From contig URYI01000134.1 of NCBI GenBank assembly GCA_900552055.1, forward strand, positions 1 to 5,389: a stretch of 5,389 nt of DNA. Direction: 5' to 3'. The DNA comes from an uncultured Eubacteriales bacterium (GTDB lineage: Bacteria; Bacillota; Clostridia; Christensenellales; QALW01). A model generated the notes under the pieces. That model did not search any database. It worked only from the letters and a program-made list of their open reading frames with translations, and was not told the origin of the DNA. This document shows, in pieces, positions 1 to 5,389 of this stretch (the stretch's first letter is position 1; every line of letters starts with the position of its first letter). The translations under genes were made by a program, and so were the position numbers.

Positions 1-96
1 TTTGGGCCGCAAACGCCGCCATGCGCCCTTTAGCCCCTTTTGTCCCTGTGCCGTTAAGGAATCAGCTTGGAATTTCGGCTAATAAATATCAACATT
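1..96. other. Left edge downstream of the membrane-protein gene; no assigned gene
   Basis: This stretch follows the stop codon of the minus-strand membrane-protein gene. I see no convincing terminator hairpin. On the minus strand an ATG at 22-20, preceded by AAAGGGCGC, opens a frame reading MAAFAAQ to the window edge. It could be the start of another co-directional gene, but seven codons are too few to tell. The plus-strand frames contain early stop codons. Confidence 0.3.
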
Positions 97-714
97 TCAA
101 TAATACAGCGTCAAATAGGAGAAATTATTTCCCAAAAGCTCAATATAAAAGTTGGAATAATCCTCCATAACGCTCTGGTATGGAGCATCAGATATCATGT
201 AGGCGAAGCCTTCTATCCGGCTTTCATGCATAAATACGGGAAAAAAGTAAAAAGCTCCGTCCTCATACTGGATTACTTCTCCTGTAACGCTTAAATCAGC
301 GTATTCTTCAGGAAGAGGAATTGTCCGCAAGGTTTTATCCTGGTTGGTTAAGTAGCTGTCTATACATTCCTGCATTTCAAAGCGGCTGTTTTCGTATTTT
401 CTGTCCAGCCGGTATTCAGAGACAGGCTGCATAAGCATATATGCCAGCAGTCCGCATATGAGGATAACGGCCGCCGGCACGATAATATATCCGTTGAAGG
501 TTTCTTCGCTGCCCGAACGGTAAAGGATTCTGAAAAAAGCTGCGATAAACAAAACTATTACTGCTATTAGTGAACCCCAGAGCAAAATATCTGCGCCGGT
601 GTTAATCTTAGTATATATTTCATTATAAAATACGCCTGAGCATATAAGAAGTATGCTGAATATAACTCCCAGTACTATAAAAACTTTATCCGTCCGCGTT
701 AACTTTTTTTTCAT
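97..714 (-). CDS. Hypothetical three-span membrane protein with C-terminal extracytoplasmic domain
   Basis: This is a 205-residue protein that I do not recognise. A basic N-terminus (MKKKLTRTDK) is followed by three hydrophobic segments at about residues 11-30, 42-64 and 76-95. The loop between spans 2 and 3 carries arginines (62, 66), so by the positive-inside rule the N-terminus is cytoplasmic and the C-terminal region of about 110 residues (96-205) lies outside the membrane. That region is acidic and rich in aromatic residues, with no motif I can name. The start codon overlaps the ppx stop by one base (TAATG) and the upstream Shine-Dalgarno is weak (GGGCGGG), which suggests translational coupling and co-transcription with ppx. 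A link to phosphate or polyphosphate metabolism or to envelope sensing is conceivable but rests only on that arrangement. The reading frame is convincing; the function is unknown. Confidence 0.8.
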   Translation of the reverse strand: MKKKLTRTDKVFIVLGVIFSILLICSGVFYNEIYTKINTGADILLWGSLIAVIVLFIAAFFRILYRSGSEETFNGYIIVPAAVILICGLLAYMLMQPVSEYRLDRKYENSRFEMQECIDSYLTNQDKTLRTIPLPEEYADLSVTGEVIQYEDGAFYFFPVFMHESRIEGFAYMISDAPYQSVMEDYSNFYIELLGNNFSYLTLYY

Positions 715-1616
715 TAAGCTATCCCGCCCTTTATCATCATGTATTTTATATAGCCCTTTAACGAGTCGTCGTCGCTTATCGTCAGCTGGTCATAGCCGTA
801 CATGGCCATAAATCTCCACAATATAAGACTGCCGTATTGAAGCACGTCCGCCCTTTCGGGGGGCATGCCCGGTATTTGTTTTCTTTCTTCCAGAGCCGTT
901 GTGCATAATCTTATAGATATTGCTTGTATTTCCGCAAGAGTAACATGCAGATTCTGTATGCGTTCAGGCTGATACATATTAAGGCCCAGTTTAATTCCCG
1001 CTATGGTCGTAGGGGTGCCCGAAACGCCTATTAATTCCTCGGCGCCGCTAGGAGAGATTTTTTCATATTCCCGGATAATTCCGTCTATATAATGGGCAGC
1101 CTCATTGATTTTGGATTGGCCCATTTGGCCGCTTCCCCATTTTTCCATCATTCTTACGGCGCCCAGTTTAAGGCTGAGGGAGCGTATTTCTCCCGACTTT
1201 ATTATTACCTCCGTGCTGCCTCCTCCAATGTCTATTACTGCACGGTTGTCCCTATCCCCGGCCGCGCCCAGATAGGCTATATAAGCTTCAGTTTCCCCTG
1301 AAATAATATTTAATTCTAAGCCTGTGCTGCTTTTTATCAATCGGGCAAATTCTTCTTTATTTGCCGCTTCCCTCACCGCCGCCGTAGCATAGATAAAAAC
1401 TTTTTGCGCGCCCAGTTTAAGCGCCTTATGGGTAAAAGCAGAAACTGCCCTGACTGTACGCGCCATGGGTTCAGCTTTTAAGATGCCGTCCATGCCGCCT
1501 TCGCCCAGGCGGGTGGTTTCCAATTCTTTAGCCAGGGCGTGCTGAACGCCCTGAGAAATTTCGGCAGTATAAAGGCGGGTGCTGTTAGTGCCTATATCTA
1601 TTACCGCATATATCAT
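714..1616 (-). CDS. ppx: Exopolyphosphatase / guanosine pentaphosphate phosphohydrolase family protein (Ppx/GppA)
   Basis: The family removes terminal phosphate from polyphosphate or hydrolyses pppGpp to ppGpp in the cytoplasm, using an actin/Hsp70-like ATPase fold. Visible motifs are the N-terminal phosphate-1 loop AVIDIGTNSTR (residues 4-14), SGETEA (106-111) with E110 as the likely catalytic glutamate, the phosphate-2 loop VIDIGGGSTE (127-136), and VSGTPTTIAG (198-207). The protein is 300 residues, matching the short form that has only the two-lobed catalytic core and lacks the C-terminal HD-like region of long enterobacterial enzymes. An ATG at 1670 would add 18 residues, but the start at 1616 has AGGAG at 1626-1630 with 9-base spacing and places the family motif at the N-terminus. 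Polyphosphate versus pppGpp preference cannot be told from sequence. The C-terminal segment SDDDSLKGYI (281-290) is less conserved than usual. The gene probably has its own promoter and is coupled to the following membrane gene. Confidence 0.92.
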   Translation of the reverse strand: MIYAVIDIGTNSTRLYTAEISQGVQHALAKELETTRLGEGGMDGILKAEPMARTVRAVSAFTHKALKLGAQKVFIYATAAVREAANKEEFARLIKSSTGLELNIISGETEAYIAYLGAAGDRDNRAVIDIGGGSTEVIIKSGEIRSLSLKLGAVRMMEKWGSGQMGQSKINEAAHYIDGIIREYEKISPSGAEELIGVSGTPTTIAGIKLGLNMYQPERIQNLHVTLAEIQAISIRLCTTALEERKQIPGMPPERADVLQYGSLILWRFMAMYGYDQLTISDDDSLKGYIKYMMIKGGIA

Positions 1617-1670
1617 AAATTTTAACTCCTCTTGTACGGGCATAGGGCCGCTTATAGTTAAAGAGAGCAA

Positions 1671-1698
1671 ATTATAATAAAATCACATGCGCAGTCAT
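1671..1698 (-). promoter_or_regulatory. Putative sigma-A promoter for ppx and the membrane gene
   Basis: On the minus strand a perfect TATAAT -10 box (1671-1676) lies 16 bases from ATGACT (1693-1698), which matches 4 of 6 positions of TTGACA. The predicted transcript would begin near 1664, about 48 bases upstream of the chosen ppx start at 1616. The -35 lies in the loop of the inverted repeat annotated at 1672-1712. The prediction rests on sequence match and position only. Confidence 0.5.
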
Positions 1699-1712
1699 TA
1701 GCCGCATGTGAT
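1672..1712 (-). terminator. Rho-independent terminator-like hairpin after divIC
   Basis: ATCACATGCG (1682-1691) and CGCATGTGAT (1703-1712) form a perfect 10-bp inverted repeat around an 11-base loop, 21 bases past the divIC stop codon. On the minus strand the stem is followed by TTTATTATAATTT, a T-rich but interrupted tract, so termination may be partial. Because the stem overlaps the predicted ppx promoter, a DNA-binding operator is an alternative reading. Confidence 0.5.
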
Positions 1713-1733
1713 ATAAAATGCAGGGACTGTTTT

Positions 1734-2027
1734 TCAGTCGCCGGTATTAATTATAATCTCTCCTTCTTTAATCATGCCGAACTTTTCGCGCAGGTATTGC
1801 TCCGCATATGCCTCAGAATTGACGTATTCCTTAAGTCTGTTGATGCTTTCCAGCTCTTCGTCCAGCGCCTGCTGCTGCTGCTGAAGCTGCTCTAAACGCT
1901 CCTGCTGATTAGCCAGTATTGCGCGCTGGTTAAAATACTGGTAAACCGAAAAGCAGATAAAAGCTGCGGCGAAAGCTGTTACCAGGATTTTAAGGGGCAG
2001 ATGTTTTTTCTTTCCTTTGTTCTTCAT
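1734..2027 (-). CDS. divIC: Septum formation initiator, DivIC/FtsB family
   Basis: This is a small bitopic division protein that joins FtsL and DivIB (FtsQ) at the division septum. The 97 residues have the family layout: a strongly basic cytoplasmic tail (1-13), one membrane span (about 12-29), a coiled coil (about 36-70) with five consecutive glutamines, and the conserved extracytoplasmic motif YAEQYLREKFGMIKEGEI (74-91). The start has GGAG about 10 bases upstream. The gene lies 76 bases after yabQ in the yabP-yabQ-divIC order known from Bacillus and many Clostridia, which strengthens the assignment. It may be read through from yabQ, and the AT-rich gap could also hold an unrecognised promoter, as expected for a division gene needed in vegetative cells. 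I see no truncation or frameshift. Confidence 0.92.
   Translation of the reverse strand: MKNKGKKKHLPLKILVTAFAAAFICFSVYQYFNQRAILANQQERLEQLQQQQQALDEELESINRLKEYVNSEAYAEQYLREKFGMIKEGEIIINTGD
1869..1883 (-). repeat. Five-unit CAG triplet repeat within divIC
   Basis: Five tandem CTG units on the plus strand (CAG on the coding strand) encode the run of five glutamines at about residues 49-53 of the DivIC coiled coil. Unit changes would keep the reading frame but shift the heptad register. Confidence 0.85.
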
Positions 2028-2103
2028 AGCTGCTGTTCTCCGTATTTTTATTTATATAAAATAGGATTCCTTTTTCCTGCGTCCTTCCCTTCAAAGAAAA
2101 AAC

Positions 2104-2475
2104 TCATTTTATCAGTCTTTTATAAAGCTTGGTGCCTTTAAACTTTTTAAAGGTTTTTGCACCTAAATTGAAGATAAAATCTAATATCATCTTTATTATA
2201 GGCTTAATGCCGAAAAATTGCAACAGAATTCCTAATAAAATTCCGATAAATAAATGAATTTTCAGCCTTCCTTCGGTAGTATAGAAGATAAAAACGCATG
2301 AAATGAGCAGCGATGCGGCACAAAATACCAAATCTATAATATGTATAGCAATTTTATGCCGCGCAAAAAGCCGCCGGAATATTCCCAGCAAATCATAGAC
2401 CGTTCCTATTACAATTCCGCAGTATATCATGGCCAGCATCTCGGCTGTTTGATTTACGCTGTCAAAAAGAGGCAT
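2104..2475 (-). CDS. yabQ: Spore cortex biosynthesis protein YabQ
   Basis: YabQ is a membrane protein of the sporulating mother cell, located at the outer forespore membrane and needed for spore cortex formation in Bacillus subtilis. The 123 residues show three main hydrophobic segments (about 9-31, 44-64 and 72-90), possibly a fourth (94-105), and a basic C-terminal tail. Family-typical polar residues lie in or near the membrane segments: YD at 27-28, D48, and the E-G-R stretch at 68-70. The start has a strong AGGAG at 2483-2487 with 7-base spacing. It follows yabP by 18 bases, so the two are almost certainly one transcript. In Bacillus this cluster is under sigma-E control. The assignment rests on the membrane pattern plus position between yabP and divIC, since the family is poorly conserved in sequence. 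Confidence 0.9.
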   Translation of the reverse strand: MPLFDSVNQTAEMLAMIYCGIVIGTVYDLLGIFRRLFARHKIAIHIIDLVFCAASLLISCVFIFYTTEGRLKIHLFIGILLGILLQFFGIKPIIKMILDFIFNLGAKTFKKFKGTKLYKRLIK

Positions 2476-2493
2476 GGCGCGGCTCCTTTCCAG

Positions 2494-2799
2494 TTAGCGG
2501 AAGAGCTTGGAAAATACTCCGCCCTGCTTCTGGGGCTGCTCGTGATATTCCAGACCCTCGACAAAACCGTCCACCCACAGAGTTTCGGAGTCCAGATCCA
2601 GTTTGCTGATATGCAGTCCCTGCCCGAATACTGTCAGCATGCCTGCTTCAGAACGCACAAGTATCTCCTGCTCATTAAAGCTTTCAACGTCTATAACCCC
2701 CGTCATGCTGATCCGCTGCCGGCCTTCTATGGTTATATTGTGCGGCTTTCCTTTCCCGTTTGGAACCGGGTTGAGCCTTATATCCTCTGTTTCTCTCAT
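2494..2799 (-). CDS. yabP: Sporulation protein YabP
   Basis: YabP is a small sigma-E-dependent mother-cell protein required for proper spore cortex and coat assembly; its biochemical role is unknown. The 101-residue product carries the YabP/YqfC signature: NITIEGRQRISMTGVIDVESFNEQEI across residues 21-46, and GLHISKLDLDSETLWVDG at 61-78, a beta-rich core without membrane segments. It ends in a short basic-aromatic tail, GGVFSKLFR. An in-frame ATG at 2820 would add seven residues, but the start at 2799 has GGAG with 8-base spacing and gives the usual length of about 100 residues. It is the first gene of the yabP-yabQ-divIC block and is transcribed divergently from cysE. The S4-domain gene (yabO/hslR) that often precedes yabP is absent here. 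Confidence 0.94.
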   Translation of the reverse strand: MRETEDIRLNPVPNGKGKPHNITIEGRQRISMTGVIDVESFNEQEILVRSEAGMLTVFGQGLHISKLDLDSETLWVDGFVEGLEYHEQPQKQGGVFSKLFR

Positions 2800-2843
2800 G
2801 GCAGTCACTCCCATTTGCATAATTTGATAGCCGTCAGGCTTAT

Positions 2844-2851
2844 CTTGTATA
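2844..2851 (-). promoter_or_regulatory. Candidate sigma-E-like -10 element upstream of yabP
   Basis: The minus strand reads TATACAAG, sharing the ATACA core of the sigma-E -10 consensus CATACAnT, and lies about 45 bases upstream of the yabP start. The best -35 resemblance (GCAAATC) is 16 bases away, longer than the usual 13-15, so the call is weak. It is offered because yabP is the first gene and the family is expected to be sigma-E controlled. Confidence 0.22.
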
Positions 2852-2904
2852 TTATCTTTATGCCGCTGATTTGCTGCTTATGCTCTTTAAGAAAAAAATT
2901 ATTG

Positions 2905-2933
2905 TTGCGTCCTGAAGCAAATCTGAGTATAAT
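2905..2933 (+). promoter_or_regulatory. Sigma-A-like promoter of the cysE-cysS operon
   Basis: A perfect TATAAT -10 box (2928-2933) lies 17 bases downstream of TTGCGT (2905-2910), a weak -35 with the TTG core. Transcription would start near 2940, immediately before the first base-paired segment of the T-box leader, which is the expected position. Confidence 0.65.
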
Positions 2934-2940
2934 GATAAAA

Positions 2941-3187
2941 AACAATGGCTGTGAAGCCGGTTGGGTTTTTCTGAACGCTTTTAGAGAATCTGCCGCTGGG
3001 GTGTAAGGCGGGTACGTTCAGAAAAAGGCATGCCCGCTGCGCCGGCTGAGCCGGGGAGAGCGCTAGTTTTCCTCCGTAATTCCGCGTTAAGGAAATAAAA
3101 GCGGGGGCGTTTATATATAAGCGCGCCAAGCGGAGTGGAACCGCGGTTTGAACCGTCTCTGTGCCTAATCAGGCATAGAGGCTTTTT
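2941..3187 (+). promoter_or_regulatory. T-box riboswitch (tRNA-Cys sensing) upstream of cysE-cysS
   Basis: This leader senses uncharged tRNA: the anticodon pairs with a specifier codon in stem I and the free tRNA 3' end pairs with the T-box bulge, stabilising the antiterminator. Stem I spans about 2947-3052. It has base pairing GGCT/AGCC (2947-2950/3049-3052), a kink-turn-like GTGAA/TGAG, GCCGG/CCGGC (2956-2960/3042-3046), a perfect 12-bp helix (2966-2977/3015-3026), the AGAGA bulge (2983-2987), a 7-bp distal helix (2988-2994/3007-3013) and the apical loop GCTGGGGTGTAA. The conserved T-box TGGAACCGCGG is at 3136-3146. The antiterminator pairs 3132-3135 with 3157-3160 and 3143-3146 with 3153-3156, leaving TGGAACC as the bulge. 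Candidate Cys specifiers are TGC at 3038-3040 (preferred, just above the kink-turn helix) or 3031-3033. Stem II/III candidates lie at 3061-3103 and 3106-3127. Cysteine specificity is inferred from these codons and the downstream genes. Confidence 0.93.
3155..3187 (+). terminator. Regulated rho-independent terminator of the T-box
   Basis: An 11-bp stem (3155-3165 with 3172-3182, including two G-T pairs) closes a TAATCA loop and is followed by five T residues (3183-3187). Bases 3155-3160 are also the 3' arm of the antiterminator, so the two structures exclude each other. When tRNA-Cys is charged, transcription should stop here before cysE. Confidence 0.92.
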
Positions 3188-3244
3188 GTTTATATCATAA
3201 TATGCGCAGCCCGAAAAATATAGCCGGGCAAGATGGGAGAGAAT

Positions 3245-3898
3245 ATGGGGAAGCATTTTAAAACTGATATACAGGCCGTTTTAGACAGAGATCCGGCCGC
3301 GCGCAGCAAATTGGAAGTTATGCTGTGCTATCCGGGTTATAAGGCAGTGCGCAGGCACAGGCGCGCACACTGGTTTTACAAGCATAATATGAAGCTGCTG
3401 GCCAGGCTTATTTCGGATAGGACCCGCAAAAAAACCGGCATAGACATCCACCCCGGAGCTGTTATAGGGGAGGGATTATTTATAGATCACGGCATGGGCG
3501 TGGTTATAGGGGAGACAACCCAGATAGGCAATAACTGCACGCTTTTTCAAAACGTGACCTTGGGCGGCACGGGCAAGGAGACAGGCAAGAGGCATCCGAC
3601 CCTGGGCAATAACGTCATGGTGGCCGCCGGCGCGAAGGTGCTGGGGCCGTTCAAGGTGGGAGATAATTCTAAAATCGGCGCGGGAGCGGTCGTGCTGTGC
3701 GAGGTGCCGGAGAACTGCACGGTGGTAGGCGTTCCCGGCCGTATAGTCAAGCGCAATAATGTGCGGGTGGATAATTCGCTTATGGACCAGCGCCTGCCTG
3801 ATCCTATGCTGGAGGAATTGCAGAGGATGTGTTCCCGTATATGCGAATTGGAACGCACAGTTAAAAGAGAAAAAGAACGTAAAGGAGAAGAAAAATGA
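3245..3898 (+). CDS. cysE: Serine O-acetyltransferase
   Basis: CysE transfers acetyl from acetyl-CoA to L-serine, giving O-acetylserine, the committed precursor of cysteine; O-acetylserine sulfhydrylase then adds sulfide. The 217-residue protein matches the short Bacillota form (about 217 in B. subtilis). It has an alpha-helical N-terminus (1-60), a left-handed beta-helix of hexapeptide repeats (about 66-165), and a charged helical tail (185-217). By comparison with the E. coli enzyme, D67 (GIDIHPGA) and H82 (FIDHGMG) are the likely catalytic pair. NVTLGGTGK (103-111) and RHP (116-118) belong to the active-site/CoA region, and GVPGRIV (162-168) closes the beta-helix. An ATG at 3233 would add four residues; the start at 3245 is preferred because GGAG (3236-3239) lies 5 bases upstream. 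It lies 58 bases past the T-box terminator and overlaps cysS by 4 bases (ATGA). Confidence 0.95.
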   Translation: MGKHFKTDIQAVLDRDPAARSKLEVMLCYPGYKAVRRHRRAHWFYKHNMKLLARLISDRTRKKTGIDIHPGAVIGEGLFIDHGMGVVIGETTQIGNNCTLFQNVTLGGTGKETGKRHPTLGNNVMVAAGAKVLGPFKVGDNSKIGAGAVVLCEVPENCTVVGVPGRIVKRNNVRVDNSLMDQRLPDPMLEELQRMCSRICELERTVKREKERKGEEK

Positions 3899-5286
3899 AG
3901 CTTTATAATACTCTCAGCCGTAAAAAAGAGGAGTTTGTTCCCATAAAGCCGGGAAAAGCTGGTATGTATTCCTGCGGGCCCACGGTATATAATTACGCAC
4001 ATATTGGCAATATGCGCACCTACGTTTTCATGGACATGCTGCGCAGGACGCTGGAAGCATATGGCTTTAAGGTGAAAAGCGTTATGAATATAACTGACGT
4101 GGGCCATTTAACCAGCGACGCAGACGAAGGGGAAGATAAAATGGCCCGCGCTGCCAAGGAGCAGAAGAAAACCCCCTGGGAGATTGCGCAGTATTATACT
4201 GACGTATTTTTTAAAGACCTTCAGGCCTTGAATATCAAGCGTCCCAATTTAACCCCTAAGGCTACCGAGCATATAAAGGAAATGCTGGATTTTGTTCAGG
4301 GGCTGGTGGATAAGGGATACGGCTATGAAACGGACGATGGTATATATTTTGATATAAGCCAATTTCCCGATTATGGGAAACTGTCGGGCGCCGATTTAGA
4401 GGCGCAGCTGGCCGGTGCAAGGGTTGAAGTAAATCAGCAGAAGCGCCACCCGGCCGATTTTGCGCTTTGGAAAAAGGCGCCTAAGGAGCATATAATGCAG
4501 TGGGAAAGCCCTTGGGGCATGGGATATCCCGGATGGCACATAGAATGCTCGGCCATGAGCCGCAAATATCTGGGAGACGTATTTGATATTCATACGGGCG
4601 GGGTGGACCATATACCTGTGCATCATGAAAATGAAATCGCCCAGTCTGAGGCGCTGCTGGGGCATCCGGCTGTGCATTACTGGATGCACGGGGAATTTAT
4701 GATGGTGGACGGCGGCAAGATGAGCAAGAGCCTGGGAAACACCTATACCGTTTCGGATTTGGTCAGCCGCGGATATTCGCCGTTAGCCTTCAGGTACCTC
4801 TGTCTTAATGCGCATTACCGCAGCAAGCTGAATTTTACCTGGGAGGCGCTTCAGGGGGCTCAAACCAGCTATTTAAGACTGCTGGAGGGAGCCTTTAAGC
4901 ATAAAAATGCGCCGCGTTCAGCGGAAACTGCAAATTTGGCCAATGCGGCCTGGGAGCAGTTCCTGGAGTGTGCCGGAGACGATTTAAATATACCTAAGGC
5001 GCTGGGCATAGCCTGGACGCTTATAAGAAGCAATAATAAATCCGCAGATATATATGACGCCATTATAAAAATGGACAGTATATTGGGGCTGGACATTGAT
5101 AAATACGAGCCGGAAAATCAGCCTCAGGAGGAACTGCCCGAAGATATAGCTCGGCTGGCTGAAGAGCGGAAGAAGGCGCGGCAGAATAAGGATTGGGCGC
5201 TGTCTGACCGTTTGCGGGAGGAACTGCGCTTAAAGGGCTATGAGGCTGTAGATTCTAAAGATGGGCAGCTTATTAAAAGGCTGTAA
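3895..5286 (+). CDS. cysS: Cysteinyl-tRNA synthetase
   Basis: This cytoplasmic class I aminoacyl-tRNA synthetase activates cysteine with ATP and charges tRNA-Cys. The 463 residues are full length (461 in E. coli). The HIGH signature appears as HIGN (36-39) and the KMSKS loop as KMSKS (275-279). The catalytic zinc ligands align as C27, C218 (WHIECS), H243 and E247 (HHENE), matching C28, C209, H234 and E238 of E. coli and giving the selectivity for cysteine. The C-terminal anticodon-binding part ends with the family pattern ARQNKDWALSDRLREELRLKG (residues about 430-450). The ATG overlaps the cysE stop, with AGGAG at 3883-3887 and 7-base spacing, so the two genes are one transcriptional and translational unit. 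The T-box upstream of cysE should induce it when tRNA-Cys is uncharged. No key residue is missing. Confidence 0.98.
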   Translation: MKLYNTLSRKKEEFVPIKPGKAGMYSCGPTVYNYAHIGNMRTYVFMDMLRRTLEAYGFKVKSVMNITDVGHLTSDADEGEDKMARAAKEQKKTPWEIAQYYTDVFFKDLQALNIKRPNLTPKATEHIKEMLDFVQGLVDKGYGYETDDGIYFDISQFPDYGKLSGADLEAQLAGARVEVNQQKRHPADFALWKKAPKEHIMQWESPWGMGYPGWHIECSAMSRKYLGDVFDIHTGGVDHIPVHHENEIAQSEALLGHPAVHYWMHGEFMMVDGGKMSKSLGNTYTVSDLVSRGYSPLAFRYLCLNAHYRSKLNFTWEALQGAQTSYLRLLEGAFKHKNAPRSAETANLANAAWEQFLECAGDDLNIPKALGIAWTLIRSNNKSADIYDAIIKMDSILGLDIDKYEPENQPQEELPEDIARLAEERKKARQNKDWALSDRLREELRLKGYEAVDSKDGQLIKRL

Positions 5287-5389
5287 ATTGTGCGGCGTTG
5301 ATTGAATTAATATTATTAAGCGGCTTTTATATGTAAAAGATGTGAATGCATGCTGAAAAGGAACAAAGAAAAAGCAGGCGGCGCCCGGC
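5287..5389. other. Right edge downstream of cysS; possible start of another gene
   Basis: An AT-rich inverted repeat, CTTTTA/TAAAAG (5324-5329/5334-5339), has no GC stem or T tract and is not a convincing terminator. Two overlapping plus-strand starts follow. ATG 5350 reads MLKRNKEKAGGAR and ATG 5346 reads MHAEKEQRKSRRRP, both open to the edge, neither with a clear ribosome binding site. In many Bacillota cysS is followed by mrnC or rlmB, and a basic N-terminus would suit rlmB, but 13-14 codons do not allow an assignment. Confidence 0.3.

Noticed and set aside
67..294. 75-codon open frame on the plus strand
   Set aside because: Antisense to the C-terminal part of the membrane-protein gene, with no supporting start signal or family.
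2341..3006. 221-codon open frame on the plus strand
   Set aside because: It lies antisense to yabQ and yabP, runs into the cysE promoter and T-box, and its translation has no recognisable domain. The minus-strand genes have clear families and ribosome binding sites.
2899..3256. Two minus-strand open frames (76 and 91 codons) across the T-box leader
   Set aside because: The interval is fully explained by the T-box RNA on the plus strand. The translations look random and lack a Shine-Dalgarno.
3547..4107. 186-codon open frame on the minus strand across the cysE-cysS junction
   Set aside because: Antisense to two well-identified enzymes; its serine/threonine/proline-rich composition is typical of a shadow frame, and there is no ribosome binding site.
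5324..5339. Hairpin CTTTTA/TAAAAG after cysS as a terminator
   Set aside because: The stem is almost all A-T, only 6 bp, and has no following T tract, so it is too weak to call.
1..5389. Search for a mobile element, CRISPR array, tRNA/rRNA gene, toxin-antitoxin or defence system
   Set aside because: No transposase, regularly spaced repeats, terminal inverted repeats or defence domains are visible. All larger open frames with coding character belong to known housekeeping or sporulation families, except the one membrane protein.

Overview
The window looks like chromosomal DNA from an endospore-forming anaerobic member of the Bacillota, most likely class Clostridia. The evidence is two sporulation genes (yabP, yabQ) beside divIC, a T-box leader controlling cysE-cysS, AGGAG-type ribosome binding sites, and mixed GC content with frequent ATA isoleucine codons. 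No species can be named from sequence alone.

There are two divergent gene blocks. The left block (about 97-2799) is on the minus strand and reads right to left: yabP, yabQ, divIC, an exopolyphosphatase-family gene (ppx), and a three-span membrane protein of unknown function whose start codon overlaps the ppx stop by one base. A 10-bp perfect inverted repeat with a T-rich tail between divIC and ppx probably ends or attenuates the sporulation/division transcript. A good -10 box beside it suggests that ppx and the membrane gene have their own promoter.

The right block (about 2905-5286) is on the plus strand: a sigma-A-like promoter, a T-box riboswitch of roughly 250 nt with an antiterminator and a terminator, then cysE and cysS overlapping by 4 bases. 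CysE makes O-acetylserine for cysteine synthesis and CysS charges tRNA-Cys. The T-box reads uncharged tRNA-Cys, so cysteine supply and use are induced together when charging falls.

The 445 bases between yabP and cysE hold no gene. They contain the divergent promoter region and the T-box. The window edges (1-96 and 5287-5389) may hold the first codons of further genes but are too short to identify.

I found no mobile element, CRISPR array, tRNA/rRNA gene or defence system, and nothing that supports a new biological system. The points most worth a second look are the atypical specifier region of the T-box, the overlapping terminator/promoter in front of ppx, and the uncharacterised membrane protein coupled to ppx. 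Alternative longer starts exist for ppx, yabP and cysE; in each case the shorter start has the better ribosome binding site and is used here.
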